Assembly (NCBI GenBank): GCA_012862575.1
Contig: BLSF01000002.1
Coordinates: 496,001-560,000 of the forward strand
DNA: 64,000 nt
Direction of reading: 5' to 3'
Origin: Parietichytrium sp. I65-24A
Lineage: Eukaryota; Sar; Bigyra; Thraustochytrida; Thraustochytriidae
Part shown: piece by piece, positions 19,680 to 28,813 of the stretch
Position numbering within the stretch: position 1 is the first letter of the stretch
How the letters are laid out: the number at the start of each line of letters is the position of its first letter
Notes under the pieces: generated by a model
The model's database searches: none
What the model was told of the DNA's origin: nothing
The model's input: the letters and a program-made list of their open reading frames with translations, nothing else
Translations under genes and position numbers: made by a program

Positions 19680-20576
19680 CGGTCGAATATTTTTGTCGCC
19701 TTTGCACTGAGCACGTATTTTAAGTTAAGATTAATACTTTCACAACATTTTGTCATGCTATTGCCAGGTTCTTTCACCAAGACATTGCGTTTGCTGCTCT
19801 GTCTTAACTAAAACGCGGATGTATAGATCTCCTGTGCATGACCAAGATTCGCGAACTCAGAGGGTTTTGTTTGTTCCTTTTAAGGCATTCGATCTGACGC
19901 GACTTTACTCGCACGTGCAGGTAAATTCTGTGCGAAGGAGTTTGTCTGGACTACGGTATTTTTTGGCGTGCTTTCCTTCAGTGGGGCCACGTGGTTGGCA
20001 TATACTTTCGGTTTCGCGTGCTGCCAACCAAAGAAGAGAGGTTTCTCGGCACCAAAGTCAAAGGGTAATTTATCTTGCTTCGACAGTTCTGAATTCTGAA
20101 TTCTGACGCATGAAATGATTTTTGTAATCCAAAGATCTATTCTATGTTCCTGAACAAACGAGCTTTACGAAACTGCCACGAAACGCCTCTAATGCTCATC
20201 ACCACAAACATTAAGCATATCCTCTCTATGGCATCTACTAGCTCCCCGCATTCTCCCTAGTCAACATCAGGTCAGAAGGATACTATCCACTTCGCTATCA
20301 AGCCGCTATCAGCATTTCTACGTGACGCTACTATGTACACCCACACAAATGTTCTCGCTACTAGTAGCAAAGATGGTCAACGACTGTCACTCGTTCCAGT
20401 CATTTCGCTAACCCCTCCTTACTCCCCCACCAACACCACACTCTCTCGCTATCCATCGCTAACCCTCCACGCTAGCCAACCAGACTAGGCCTCAATTTAA
20501 CAACGTGGCTAACTAGATTGTAGACTATGTATGCGTAATAACTTTATCTAGTGGCCAGTGGTGCACTATACTAGTG

Positions 20577-20616
20577 CAATGACTGTAATGACTGTAGTGA
20601 CTGTAATGACTGCAAT
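20577..20616. repeat. 9-bp tandem repeat (AATGACTGT)n
   Basis: About four units of AATGACTGT, one changed to AGTGACTGT and the last to AATGACTGC. The unit contains TGACTGT, the first seven bases of the recurrent intergenic 12-mer. Confidence 0.85.
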
Positions 20617-20640
20617 GCGCTCATCTTTGACTCTCTCTGT

Positions 20641-20692
20641 TGTCTTGTCATTGTCATTGTCTTTGTCATTGTCACTGTCATTGTCAATGTCT
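20641..20692. repeat. 6-bp tandem repeat (GTCATT)n
   Basis: Eight or nine imperfect copies of GTCATT, with GTCTTT, GTCACT and GTCAAT variants. Confidence 0.85.
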
Positions 20693-20754
20693 GTGTAACA
20701 CAACAATTACAACAATGCGATGAGAGCAGCGAGAGTCGAGAGTCGAGAGCGTCG

Positions 20755-20786
20755 TTGATAGGTTGATAGGTTGATAGGTTGATAGT
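20755..20786. repeat. 8-bp tandem repeat (TTGATAGG)n
   Basis: Four tandem copies of TTGATAGG, about 150 bp upstream of the TLDc gene's ATG. Confidence 0.9.
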
Positions 20787-20936
20787 TGCGAAAGAGCAGG
20801 TGAGCACATAGGGCGAAAGGCGTCCGCGGCGTTTGCATGAACAGCGGAGACGACGGGCAAGTGAACAATTGAACAAGCGAAGGAGTGAAGGAGTGAACAA
20901 GTGGAGGTTGGGGTCTTGGAAGGGTTTTCGGGGGAA

Positions 20937-23606
20937 ATGAGCCTTCGAGGAGCAAGACAGCGCGTGGATGGCCGCGGCGGCAGAGATGCGTATGTGAATG
21001 TGGCCACGCCGCTGCCCGAGAAGAGCGAGGAGTATCAGCGGGTGTACTACCTGCTGCAGATGAGTACGAGGCAGTTCGCGCTGAGCGACGTGTGCGTGTG
21101 GCAGTTTGGCAACACGCAGCAGGCGGTGCGGTTTGAGAAACGGACGAGGAACATGCTTACCTTGCCGGCGTGGGTGAGCACCCGCCGGTTGTCCGAGGAG
21201 AATTCTCTGGAGAGCTTGCACAACAAGGGGTTCTCGTTCCCTGGCGATGGTGAAGGCCAAACTTTCAGCTCGGGAGACATCGAGATTGATCCCAATGAAG
21301 GAACTGCACATAGATTCCTGCTCTGCCAGGTTGGCGTCGGGCGATCTTTCGTTGTGGATGACCCCAGCGAGCAGCCTTCGATTCCGGAAGGTTACGATTC
21401 TTTGTACTTGGCATTGAGCACCTCCATTGATAATGATGCGGATGATGTTGGTCAGCTCTACCGGCATGATTATAAAATTGTAGATCCAAACCAGGCCCTC
21501 CCCATGTATCTGGTGCAATTCTTCATCGACGCTGATGGAAAGAACTCGGAGATGGAGTTTGGAGCAGCAAACAGAATGGACGACTTTGCGGACGCGTCCC
21601 TTGATAAGCTGTACGATAGGTACGATTTCTTCGATCCAATCCTCTACGTCCCGGTTAGTGTTAGAGACAAAATGATCGGCTCGCATTCGTCTGGCGAGCT
21701 TGCTCAGCACAAACTGATCGGTATCGGCGACGCATACGAGTCGGCCATCTCAGAGTCGTTGAAAGTGGATCCTATCGTCGCTTCTCGTCAGGAGGAGATC
21801 AGGCTACAGCTGCAATCGATTGACGGCAAGCTTCGCGAAGTGAACAAGAATTCTGCTGCAGTAGAAGAGAGGATCTATAAGACTTTGCAGGAGGCCCTAT
21901 TCAAACTTCAGGACATCACCCAAAGCAAAATGAGCGCACTATTGTCAGAAGAGGTCGAACTGCGTCGGGAGCTCCAGCAACTGGAGTGGATGGAGAGCTT
22001 TTTGGACAATCAGCGGGACGCTGCTTCTCAAGTCGAATTTCTGAACAGCTGGAAGTGTCATGTGCAGCTTCGCGCTGACGCAGTTCGCTTCCCGCTTCGC
22101 ACACCTGTGGTGCTCTCTCACATTAGCGCAGACCTCGATTTGATCGGCGGGGTGCAGATTGTATCGAGGTCAGCAGCAGCATCCCAAATCGGACAAGGGG
22201 GTCCATCTCAGAATGAGCGCATGTCCGGGCCGCCCGTTCGCCCTCTCACAAATCAAGGCCTCCCTCCCGCACCGGGACTCGCTCGAAGCGTGCAGCCACA
22301 AAGCGTACACGAGCAGTCTGTGAGCACTCGGGTCGAAAATCCAAATACGCGCTCCGTGGAGGCAAGGGAAACCCTGCAAAATGGCACTGACTCGCAGAAC
22401 GGAGTCGAGGGAAAAAAACCTTTGCTGAACGGAGCGACCCGGCCCCTTCAAAAGAAGCCTGATCCGAAGCCTGTTGAATCTAGTGAGGCAATCTTGAAAC
22501 GAATCTTTAGTCAGCATTACGCACCACCCGATACTTTACCCCAGCCAGCAGTGGAAGATCACGAAGTTAGCTCAGCCTCCGATCCGGACCGACCTCGTAG
22601 ACGAAGCTCGATTCTTTCCCAGAATAAGAGCGCAATTTCGAAGCTTGCCGACACGTCACAATTCGCGATGATTTCACCGGATACCCCACCGAAATTGGCC
22701 CAATTCTCCCTCCGTGGTGAAGCGGTACGCAAGCTGAAAGCGATGAGACTCGGCGCTGAGGAAAATCTTCGTCTCGCAGAGATTTGCTTTGAAGAGTCGA
22801 ACATTCTTACTCATCCGAACGTTGAAGAGGAGCTTCGAGCCATGCGCGCCGAGGCCGAGGCATCGAGTGAAGAAGACGAGGACGAAGACGATGGGAACCC
22901 GCGAAATAAGAAGGTGACGCGCTTCAAGCGTACAACTAATCAAATTCCAAAGATTCACGGGTCGGCTCATCTGATGTTGATGGTTGTGCCATTCCCGCGC
23001 AACGTGAATCAGCCCCCAGGAGTGGAACTTTTGTACGCTTCTTGGAAGCCTGGAGTTGGAAAAACCGTGAAAGACATTGTCAGCTCTATTCCTCGGTCGC
23101 TCGCAGAAGACGATAATTATGACACGGAAGATGAGGAGCCTAGGCCTCCTATGTATATCTTGGAAGACGTGAATACGCTAATGGTCATTCGTTCGAACGG
23201 CCGTGTTTTCGGCGGTTACGCTGACGGACCATGGAGGACGGATGGTACTACCTTTGGGTCTTCCAGCTGTTTTCTCTTTTCACTGGATCTTGATATCAAG
23301 ATTCCGTTTCACGGGCGTAAAACCCTTCCTCCAACCCAGGTCGAGACGGGCATGGAGGATGAAGTGAGTGAGAGCGGTTTTGAAGAAGTTCAGCCGCAGT
23401 ATGCAGTGCTCCAGTCGGACGAGTCCACCTTGCAGTTCGGTGTCAAAGATCTCATACTGCGCGATAATTTGTCTGCGTGCTCAAGTGAGCTCGAGTTCAC
23501 TTTTGGTGTTGGTCTAACTCCCGGTTCAGAAGATGCTTGTGAGCTCCTTGCTGGAGCCTCCTCTTTTAAAGTTGACGAGATCGAACTTTGGGCCATTAAT
23601 AATTGA
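20937..23606 (+). CDS. TLDc-domain protein with coiled coil
   Basis: The 889-aa protein ends in a TLDc domain (about 675-889). The recognisable core is ELLYASWKPG, NTLMVIRSNGRVFGGYADGPWR, FGSSSCFLFSLD, LQFGVKDLILRDNL, CSSELEFTFGV and the final KVDEIELWAINN. TLDc proteins (OXR1, NCOA7, TBC1D24) act in oxidative-stress resistance and V-ATPase control. A coiled coil lies at about 284-360 (KLREVNKNSAAVEERIYKTLQEAL, ELRRELQQLEWMESFLDNQ). The N-terminal ~200 residues form a separate domain: SFVVDDPSEQPSIPEGYDSLYLA then HDYKIVDPNQALPMYLVQF. This is faintly like the ADP-ribosyltransferase fold, where a GYDS step and a YVVYDPxQxxPxYL strand occur; I see no clear H-Y-E triad, so this is speculative. 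The middle (400-670) is disordered, Pro/Ser/Glu-rich. ATG in GAAATGAG. Confidence 0.85.
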   Translation: MSLRGARQRVDGRGGRDAYVNVATPLPEKSEEYQRVYYLLQMSTRQFALSDVCVWQFGNTQQAVRFEKRTRNMLTLPAWVSTRRLSEENSLESLHNKGFSFPGDGEGQTFSSGDIEIDPNEGTAHRFLLCQVGVGRSFVVDDPSEQPSIPEGYDSLYLALSTSIDNDADDVGQLYRHDYKIVDPNQALPMYLVQFFIDADGKNSEMEFGAANRMDDFADASLDKLYDRYDFFDPILYVPVSVRDKMIGSHSSGELAQHKLIGIGDAYESAISESLKVDPIVASRQEEIRLQLQSIDGKLREVNKNSAAVEERIYKTLQEALFKLQDITQSKMSALLSEEVELRRELQQLEWMESFLDNQRDAASQVEFLNSWKCHVQLRADAVRFPLRTPVVLSHISADLDLIGGVQIVSRSAAASQIGQGGPSQNERMSGPPVRPLTNQGLPPAPGLARSVQPQSVHEQSVSTRVENPNTRSVEARETLQNGTDSQNGVEGKKPLLNGATRPLQKKPDPKPVESSEAILKRIFSQHYAPPDTLPQPAVEDHEVSSASDPDRPRRRSSILSQNKSAISKLADTSQFAMISPDTPPKLAQFSLRGEAVRKLKAMRLGAEENLRLAEICFEESNILTHPNVEEELRAMRAEAEASSEEDEDEDDGNPRNKKVTRFKRTTNQIPKIHGSAHLMLMVVPFPRNVNQPPGVELLYASWKPGVGKTVKDIVSSIPRSLAEDDNYDTEDEEPRPPMYILEDVNTLMVIRSNGRVFGGYADGPWRTDGTTFGSSSCFLFSLDLDIKIPFHGRKTLPPTQVETGMEDEVSESGFEEVQPQYAVLQSDESTLQFGVKDLILRDNLSACSSELEFTFGVGLTPGSEDACELLAGASSFKVDEIELWAINN

Positions 23607-23697
23607 TCAAGAGAGACTCTCTGTGAGTACCGTATGCTGCAAAAAACCGCTCTGTGCAAGAATTTTCTGTGTTTTCCTTTTATTCAAGCTTTTTTCT

Positions 23698-23723
23698 TGA
23701 TTGATCGATCGATCGATCGATCG
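23698..23723. repeat. (GATC)n microsatellite
   Basis: Six tandem GATC/GATT units between the convergent TLDc and charged-protein genes. Confidence 0.9.
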
Positions 23724-23762
23724 TTTAAAGATCAAGGACACGAAATTTACAGTTAATTTTGA

Positions 23763-25010
23763 TTAGGACGTCAGGATAAACGTGCCGCTCGAGGTTTGAA
23801 GAGTGGCCGAGGTGGCCATTCTGACAGTTCCGCACTTGAGGGACTTGGTTTGAATTTTATGAAGAAAGCGGACGAGCTCATTGACGTCAATGAAGTGCGA
23901 GACCGATAAATCGAAAGCTGAAAACATCTGCGAGAATAAGTTTTTACAGCTGGACTCCAACCCGGTTGTTCGCATCACATTCACAAAGTTGCTTCTGCCA
24001 ATCAATGATGTCTTGTCGCAGCTGCTCAAGAGTTGCTGATGCAACTTTTGCAGAGGCAAATTGCGCAATCGTGGAATCTGCTCTAGCCGTTGGGCAACTT
24101 TCTTCTTCATAGCTTGTCGACGCTGTCGTTCTTTCAAAGGAGCTTTCAGCATCTCTTCAAGCTGCTCTTTGGACGGGCAATTCTTGATCATAACTAGCCC
24201 ATGGTCCAAAGCCCGAAATTGGTGCTCTAGGCCAGGTTTTACTTCTCCGGCCACCATTCGGGGCCTACTCGTGCCAGAAGAAGGTCGGGATCGCGCAGCA
24301 TCCCGCGCAGCATTCCGCTCAGCTCGCGACGCTCTCCGCTCCTCGCGCCGAAGACTTTCGTATATGGCGTCATCCACAAGCGACCCTTTGCGTTTTTCTG
24401 AGCACGCCGACTTGGGGCGCGCCAACGGTTTCCCTTTCAAGTCTTTTGTTGGTTTTGCTGACTTTGGTCTGGACTTGCGTGGGGGACTCTCATTATTTTT
24501 CGCAGCACTTCCAGCCGCGTCTTCTTCAATTTCAAAGATATCACGATAAGTCTTGGTCGACTTCCAGCCTCCCAAGCACCATGCTTTCCTGGTTTCCTCA
24601 ACCAAGTTCTCAGAGCCCAGCTCTTGTTTTGTCTCATCTTCATCTACCTCCTTCTCCTCCTCCTCGTCGTCGTCAAGGCAATCAAAGGCATCGTATGACT
24701 TGACTGGCTTGCGAGAACGCCTGTCGGAGATGGTTCGCAAAAGCGCTGGGCTGGTCGGATTTATATTGTAGAGCTGTGACGACCTCTCGATTCTTTTGTA
24801 CTTGTCGCTCTTCTTCAGCCTTTCGATCTCCCTGTCGCGGAGCGTCTCCCTGACCTCCAACTCCAAGATATCGCGAAGAACATTCGTATTCCCTCTCCGA
24901 AGTCGACCCCTGTTCGAGCTCTTTGGCTCGAACACAAAGCCCAGTTGCGAGGCCAGTGTTCCGGCTCGCGGTTTCCTCGACATTTTCCCTGCTTTGTCAC
25001 CCCTTCGCAT
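23763..25010 (-). CDS. Charged protein of unknown function, possible EF-hand-like C-terminus
   Basis: A 415-aa protein that I do not recognise. The start is taken at the first ATG in frame (MRRGDKAGKM), with a second at 24983 (MSRKPRAG). The N-terminus is basic; a helical stretch LELEVRETLRDREIERLKKSDKYKRIERSSQ lies near 47-77. An acidic patch (CLDDDEEEEKEVDEDE) follows near 108-125. The middle is rich in Arg, Ser and Lys (LRREERRASRAERNAARDAARSRPS). The C-terminal ~110 residues look folded: RLEQIPRLRNLPLQKLHQQLL, then LIGRSNFVNVMRTTGL and FDLSVSHFIDVNELVRFLHKIQ, a helix-loop-helix pair resembling EF-hands without a canonical calcium loop. It converges with the TLDc gene, 156 bp apart. A cytoskeletal or ciliary role would be guesswork. 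Confidence 0.65.
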   Translation of the reverse strand: MRRGDKAGKMSRKPRAGTLASQLGFVFEPKSSNRGRLRRGNTNVLRDILELEVRETLRDREIERLKKSDKYKRIERSSQLYNINPTSPALLRTISDRRSRKPVKSYDAFDCLDDDEEEEKEVDEDETKQELGSENLVEETRKAWCLGGWKSTKTYRDIFEIEEDAAGSAAKNNESPPRKSRPKSAKPTKDLKGKPLARPKSACSEKRKGSLVDDAIYESLRREERRASRAERNAARDAARSRPSSGTSRPRMVAGEVKPGLEHQFRALDHGLVMIKNCPSKEQLEEMLKAPLKERQRRQAMKKKVAQRLEQIPRLRNLPLQKLHQQLLSSCDKTSLIGRSNFVNVMRTTGLESSCKNLFSQMFSAFDLSVSHFIDVNELVRFLHKIQTKSLKCGTVRMATSATLQTSSGTFILTS

Positions 25011-25989
25011 GAGCCCTACTTTGGCGCTCTTTCCATCGTCGCCCTTCCCACTCTCTCGCCCTACCTTTCCTGGCCTTCCTGCCACTGTCCCACAATCCTG
25101 CTACGAGTAGCGCAAATACGATGGCGGCGGGAGGATGGATAGAGAGGCTTAGCCATTCATTCACCCAGCCCTTTGGGTTGTTCTTGTTGTTGATGTTGTT
25201 GTTGGCCCCGCGCCGCGGAGCGATGTAGAAGTCGAACGGTGTGTGTCTCTGTGTGTGTTAGCTGCTGTGAAATGCTTCTCTCTGCAGTATACGGAGGCAC
25301 ACAAAGTGTGCACAGGGTCGACAGAAAACCCTTCCAACTGCGGTCATTTTTTTGCAACTTTTTCATTGTATTGCTTTGCATTCCATTTCATAATCCGTGA
25401 ACATTTCTTTTTTAAATTAATTGCGGCCGCGCGTCGAGTCCGCAACGGAAACTGTTAGAATTTACGATATTATTCCAGATAAGACCCACTCCTACAGATC
25501 CATCATCGCTGAGTGCTATCACCAGCATGCAACACTACTAGCTATAGTGAGACCTTACTGTGTTATTCACACTCTACTGAACATTTCGAATCATTTTTTT
25601 AGTCCTGCGTTCTGAGTAAAGTCAATCAAAGCTCAGCGGGGTATGGATTGACCGTGAGTGAGTTCTCGATCAAAAGATCAGTGGACGAGAGTTGATGAGA
25701 CAAGAATCTGAATCTATCATAGAAGAGTGTAGAAGAAGAAGGGTTTTCTTAACACTAACACCCACACATATTCATTGAAAGCAATCGCGCAATCACTTCT
25801 ACCTGATTGACCATCAACGCCTTACGACTCTTACGACCCCCTGCGCGAAAACGAGCGCATACTCTGAAAGGCCTGCTATCTACGCTTTGTCAAGCTTTCT
25901 CTCCGTGGGTCTAAGTTTACCTCGTTTTCGTTTTCGCTTTCGATCGATGAGAGAAAGAGAAAAAGAAAGAAAGGAACAAAGACTAAGCC

Positions 25990-26099
25990 TGAAAAAAGAG
26001 ACCGCTCGAAAGCAGTCCAACTTGAACGAGAAAAAGAAAGAAAGGAAAGAAAGACTCCATGAAAAAAGAGACCGCTCGAAAGCAGTCCAACTTGAACGA
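25990..26099. repeat. 70-bp-period direct duplication
   Basis: A 40-bp segment starting TGAAAAAAGAGACCGCTCGA is identical at 25990-26029 and 26060-26099. The intervening and preceding GAAAAAGAAAGAAAGGA tracts also match, so this is a recent tandem duplication of about 70 bp. Confidence 0.9.
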
Positions 26100-26540
26100 A
26101 GGAGAGGACATGGTCGCCCTCACAATGTCTACTATGCCAGCATGCACGTAGGCTTCTCCTACCTGGAGCGCTATAAAATGCTCACGTCCTCATCTCTCCT
26201 ACGCGCACTGTACAAATCGCCTTTCGCACTCCCCCTATCTGCAAGCTACTGACTGTGTAGATATAAGAACTTGTAGCGGAGATCCAGTGGGACGGTTGTC
26301 CAAAGTTTCCACTGGTGGCACATGGTGGCACTTTGGCAAGGTGCAGCATTCAAAGGAGGACGCGTGCTGTTCTATTGATTTCACTGGCCAGTCCAGTTCC
26401 AGTTTTTCTGTCTCACTATCAACACTCGAGTAGTCCTTGCACAGAGGACAGGGAGAGGATGGGAGAGGTTTGAGAGGTTGTTGGCAAGATCATCGGCAAT
26501 CAAGCAGTCAATTCACATGTCAGTCAACTCATCCAGTCAT

Positions 26541-26566
26541 ACTCACTCACTCACTCACTCACTCAC
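26541..26566. repeat. (ACTC)n microsatellite
   Basis: Six and a half tandem copies of ACTC, about 0.5 kb upstream of the sphingomyelinase gene. Confidence 0.9.
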
Positions 26567-26820
26567 GCGTTGCGAAGCTAAAAGTGAAGAAAGCATCTAT
26601 CTCCTTTCCTCCTTCACTGTCTCTCTCTCTGGCTGGTGTGGCTAAGAAAGGATTCTTTCTCTAAGCTAACCGCTGCGATTACCACATAGGCCTCCGCGCA
26701 CTCAGTGATCGAGCTCAAGCCCCTCTGCACCATCTCTCTCTACGCTCTCTACGCTTTCTACACTCTCTGCGCTCTCTCGCACCTTTCCCTTATTTCTCTC
26801 CCGGATCTGTCGTCGACAGT

Positions 26821-26833
26821 GTACTCACAGTCA
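26821..26833 (-). promoter_or_regulatory. TGACTGTGAGTA recurrent intergenic motif, copy 2
   Basis: Exact 12-mer on the minus strand, followed by C. It lies 247 bp upstream of the sphingomyelinase ATG but in the opposite orientation to that gene. Confidence 0.45.
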
Positions 26834-27079
26834 GAACGTAGCGAGTACCTGCAATCGACTGTGGCAGGGCGTCCTCGGCGTGAGCGGATCGGGAAGAGGT
26901 TTGTGTGAGTGTGTGTGAATCTGTTCTTGCTCGCGCACTGCGTCTCGGGAAACAGCGCTCCTCTTGGTGCGTGCTGGATACGGAGGGGAATTAGGTTGGA
27001 AGCGCGAGACGAAAGGGCTGTGGCTGGAGAGAAGGCAGGTTGTGGATAGGGAAGGCAGCGACAAGCGATTGCTTGCAAG

Positions 27080-28426
27080 ATGAGTGCGGACAAGCTGAGG
27101 ATATTGACATTCAATATCTGGGATATCCCAGTTGCGCAGCACAGGAAGAAGAGGATAGAGGGGATTGCTCGAATTCTGCGCGAAAATAAGGATGAACTGG
27201 ATATCGTGGGGCTCTTGGAGTGCTGGCTTGCAGACGACCGAAACCAGTTGATCAAAGCGGCCAAAGAAGGAGGCTTGACGCACCATATCTTCTTCAGGAA
27301 TGGGTGTGGATTCCCGGGTGGAGACTCTTCCGGGCTTGTGATCCTGAGCAGATGGCCCATCGAAAACTGCTTCTACCATCGCTTCACCGCAGCTGGAAAG
27401 GCACAAAAGATATTTCATTGGGACTACAGTTTGTACAGCGGGAAAGGGATTGGTGTGGCACACATTCGGGGTCCTCCTGGAATCGGAAATGTTGACTTTT
27501 TCGTGAGCCACTTTGTGGCATATTACACCCCAAAGCCCGAGGATCCTGCATTCGACGAATACGTGTACCACCGTCGTCTCGGAGCGTGGGAAGCTGCGCA
27601 GTTCATCAAAACCACAGCCCGCGAAAATAGCTTTGTTGCGTGCTGTGTTGATTTGAACGCGGACCCAACAACACTGACCTACCGCACCCTTGTCGGTCTC
27701 AGTGGGCTTGAAGATGCTTGGGGCCGTGTTGGGCGCGCCAGGAAGCAAGTTTTGCCTGAAGCACTCGACCAGGTTGAAAGAGATGGCCTGACTGTCAACT
27801 ATCCGGGAAATTGTTATTTCGAAAACAATGCATGGATCGCGTCGGGGGAGCCAAGTGCGCGCGTCGACTACGTGCTCTTTTCCAAGCACAACAAAATCAA
27901 AGCCGACTGGTGTGAACGTCGATTCACTGGTCCAGAAGATGCTGATTCGGTGGTGTCGTTGAGCGATCATGCTGGAGTGCTCGCTTCGTTTAGCTTGGAA
28001 AACGGGGCTCAGCCCAAGGCTCTTGATACAAAGGAGGAGTCTCGTGTGCAGGAGCAGGAAGAGGCTGCGGATGGCCAGGTCAAAGTAAGCGCGGAGCTTC
28101 TCGAGGAACTCGATGTCTCCGCAAATGCCGGAATCAACTGCGCTCTTCACCGTCGGCGTATTGCGATCAGGAAGGCATACTGTTTCGCCGCAATCTCCGC
28201 GCTCGCCATGTTTGCGCCTTATCTAATGATGGACTCGTGTTCTACGACGACGCTCATAATGCAATATTTTGTAATCGTGGGATTCGCTCTGAGTGCCTAC
28301 TCGTATTTCATCCTGGCTAACATCACCATCCCGGACGAAGAGAGTGCAATGCTGTTCATGCGGTCCTCCATTCATTTTCATCAAGGAAAGCTCAAGGGTG
28401 ATACGAGCGAGATGAACATTAGCTGA
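27080..28426 (+). CDS. SMPD2: Neutral sphingomyelinase (SMPD2-like)
   Basis: The 448-aa protein has an endonuclease/exonuclease/phosphatase-fold catalytic domain (1-300) and two C-terminal transmembrane helices, the layout of neutral sphingomyelinase 1/SMPD2. Family enzymes hydrolyse sphingomyelin (or lyso-PAF) to ceramide and phosphocholine. Motifs: LRILTFNIWDIPV (7-19), the Mg-binding glutamate in VGLLECW (E47), GDSSGLVILSRWPI, FHWDYSLYSGKGIGVAHI, FVSHFVAYYTP, the DLNADPT loop, and the SDHAGV catalytic His motif near 294-299. Helices at about 369-388 (AYCFAAISALAMFAPYLMM) and 394-417 (MQYFVIVGFALSAYSYFILAN). The loop between domain and membrane is Glu/Gln-rich. ATG in CAAGATGAG. It would act at the ER or inner plasma membrane; substrate in this organism could differ (for example inositol phosphosphingolipid). 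Confidence 0.92.
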   Translation: MSADKLRILTFNIWDIPVAQHRKKRIEGIARILRENKDELDIVGLLECWLADDRNQLIKAAKEGGLTHHIFFRNGCGFPGGDSSGLVILSRWPIENCFYHRFTAAGKAQKIFHWDYSLYSGKGIGVAHIRGPPGIGNVDFFVSHFVAYYTPKPEDPAFDEYVYHRRLGAWEAAQFIKTTARENSFVACCVDLNADPTTLTYRTLVGLSGLEDAWGRVGRARKQVLPEALDQVERDGLTVNYPGNCYFENNAWIASGEPSARVDYVLFSKHNKIKADWCERRFTGPEDADSVVSLSDHAGVLASFSLENGAQPKALDTKEESRVQEQEEAADGQVKVSAELLEELDVSANAGINCALHRRRIAIRKAYCFAAISALAMFAPYLMMDSCSTTTLIMQYFVIVGFALSAYSYFILANITIPDEESAMLFMRSSIHFHQGKLKGDTSEMNIS

Positions 28427-28813
28427 GAGAAGCGCTCCCTACACGAGTCCCTTCCTCAGTAGCTCTTGATCACGAATTATGTCACCGACCTGATTCTTTT
28501 TTACATGTAGTTTGGTCATGTTCCGATAGGCAAATCTTAACGCTCTCCTGGTCTGTGAACTAGTTTTCTAAATGTGCAACTATTTCGTCAGTAGTGGTGC
28601 TTCATCACTTAAAATGTTTTCTTCTCTTTTTTTAATTTAAATTGCAAGAGATGTAAACATAAGTACAGTGAGTTCTGCAGAATGAGGCTCCTGTTTTCCA
28701 TCAAGTGGAGATTTGGCAGCAGGTATTTCAACGTTCCAGTCTCTGTAAAATTCATAGAATACGGAGCAGCATAGAGTTGGCAACAGGACTACCCAAAAAG
28801 AGGCAAAACACTC
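28427..28813. other. Convergent intergenic region, no gene seen
   Basis: About 390 bp of AT-rich sequence between the stop codons of the sphingomyelinase and MFS genes; most likely both 3' UTRs. Confidence 0.6.

Larger units (their letters stand above)
19680..20936. other. Intergenic with several short tandem repeats
   Basis: About 1.26 kb with no supportable gene; the ATG frame at about 19750-20106 has no recognisable features. Repeats: GAATTC-type near 20086-20105; (AATGACTGT)n at 20577-20616; (TCATTG)n at 20641-20692; (TTGATAGG)n at 20755-20786. These last three lie just upstream of the TLDc gene. Confidence 0.55.
25011..27079. other. Divergent intergenic region, 2 kb, repeats only
   Basis: No supportable gene. 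An ATG frame of about 110 codons near 25945-26252 is made mostly of the GAAA-rich 70-bp duplication (25954-26099) and is probably not coding. Also present: (TCAC)n at 26541-26566, an exact TGACTGTGAGTA copy (minus strand, 26822-26833) and a variant (26250-26257). Promoters of the charged protein (-) and the sphingomyelinase (+) must lie here. Confidence 0.55.

Noticed and set aside
25945-26252. ATG frame rich in Lys/Arg/Glu
   Set aside because: Composed of GAAA microsatellite and the 70-bp duplication.
26831-28150. 439-codon frame, minus strand
   Set aside because: Antisense of the sphingomyelinase gene, whose catalytic motifs are intact on the plus strand.
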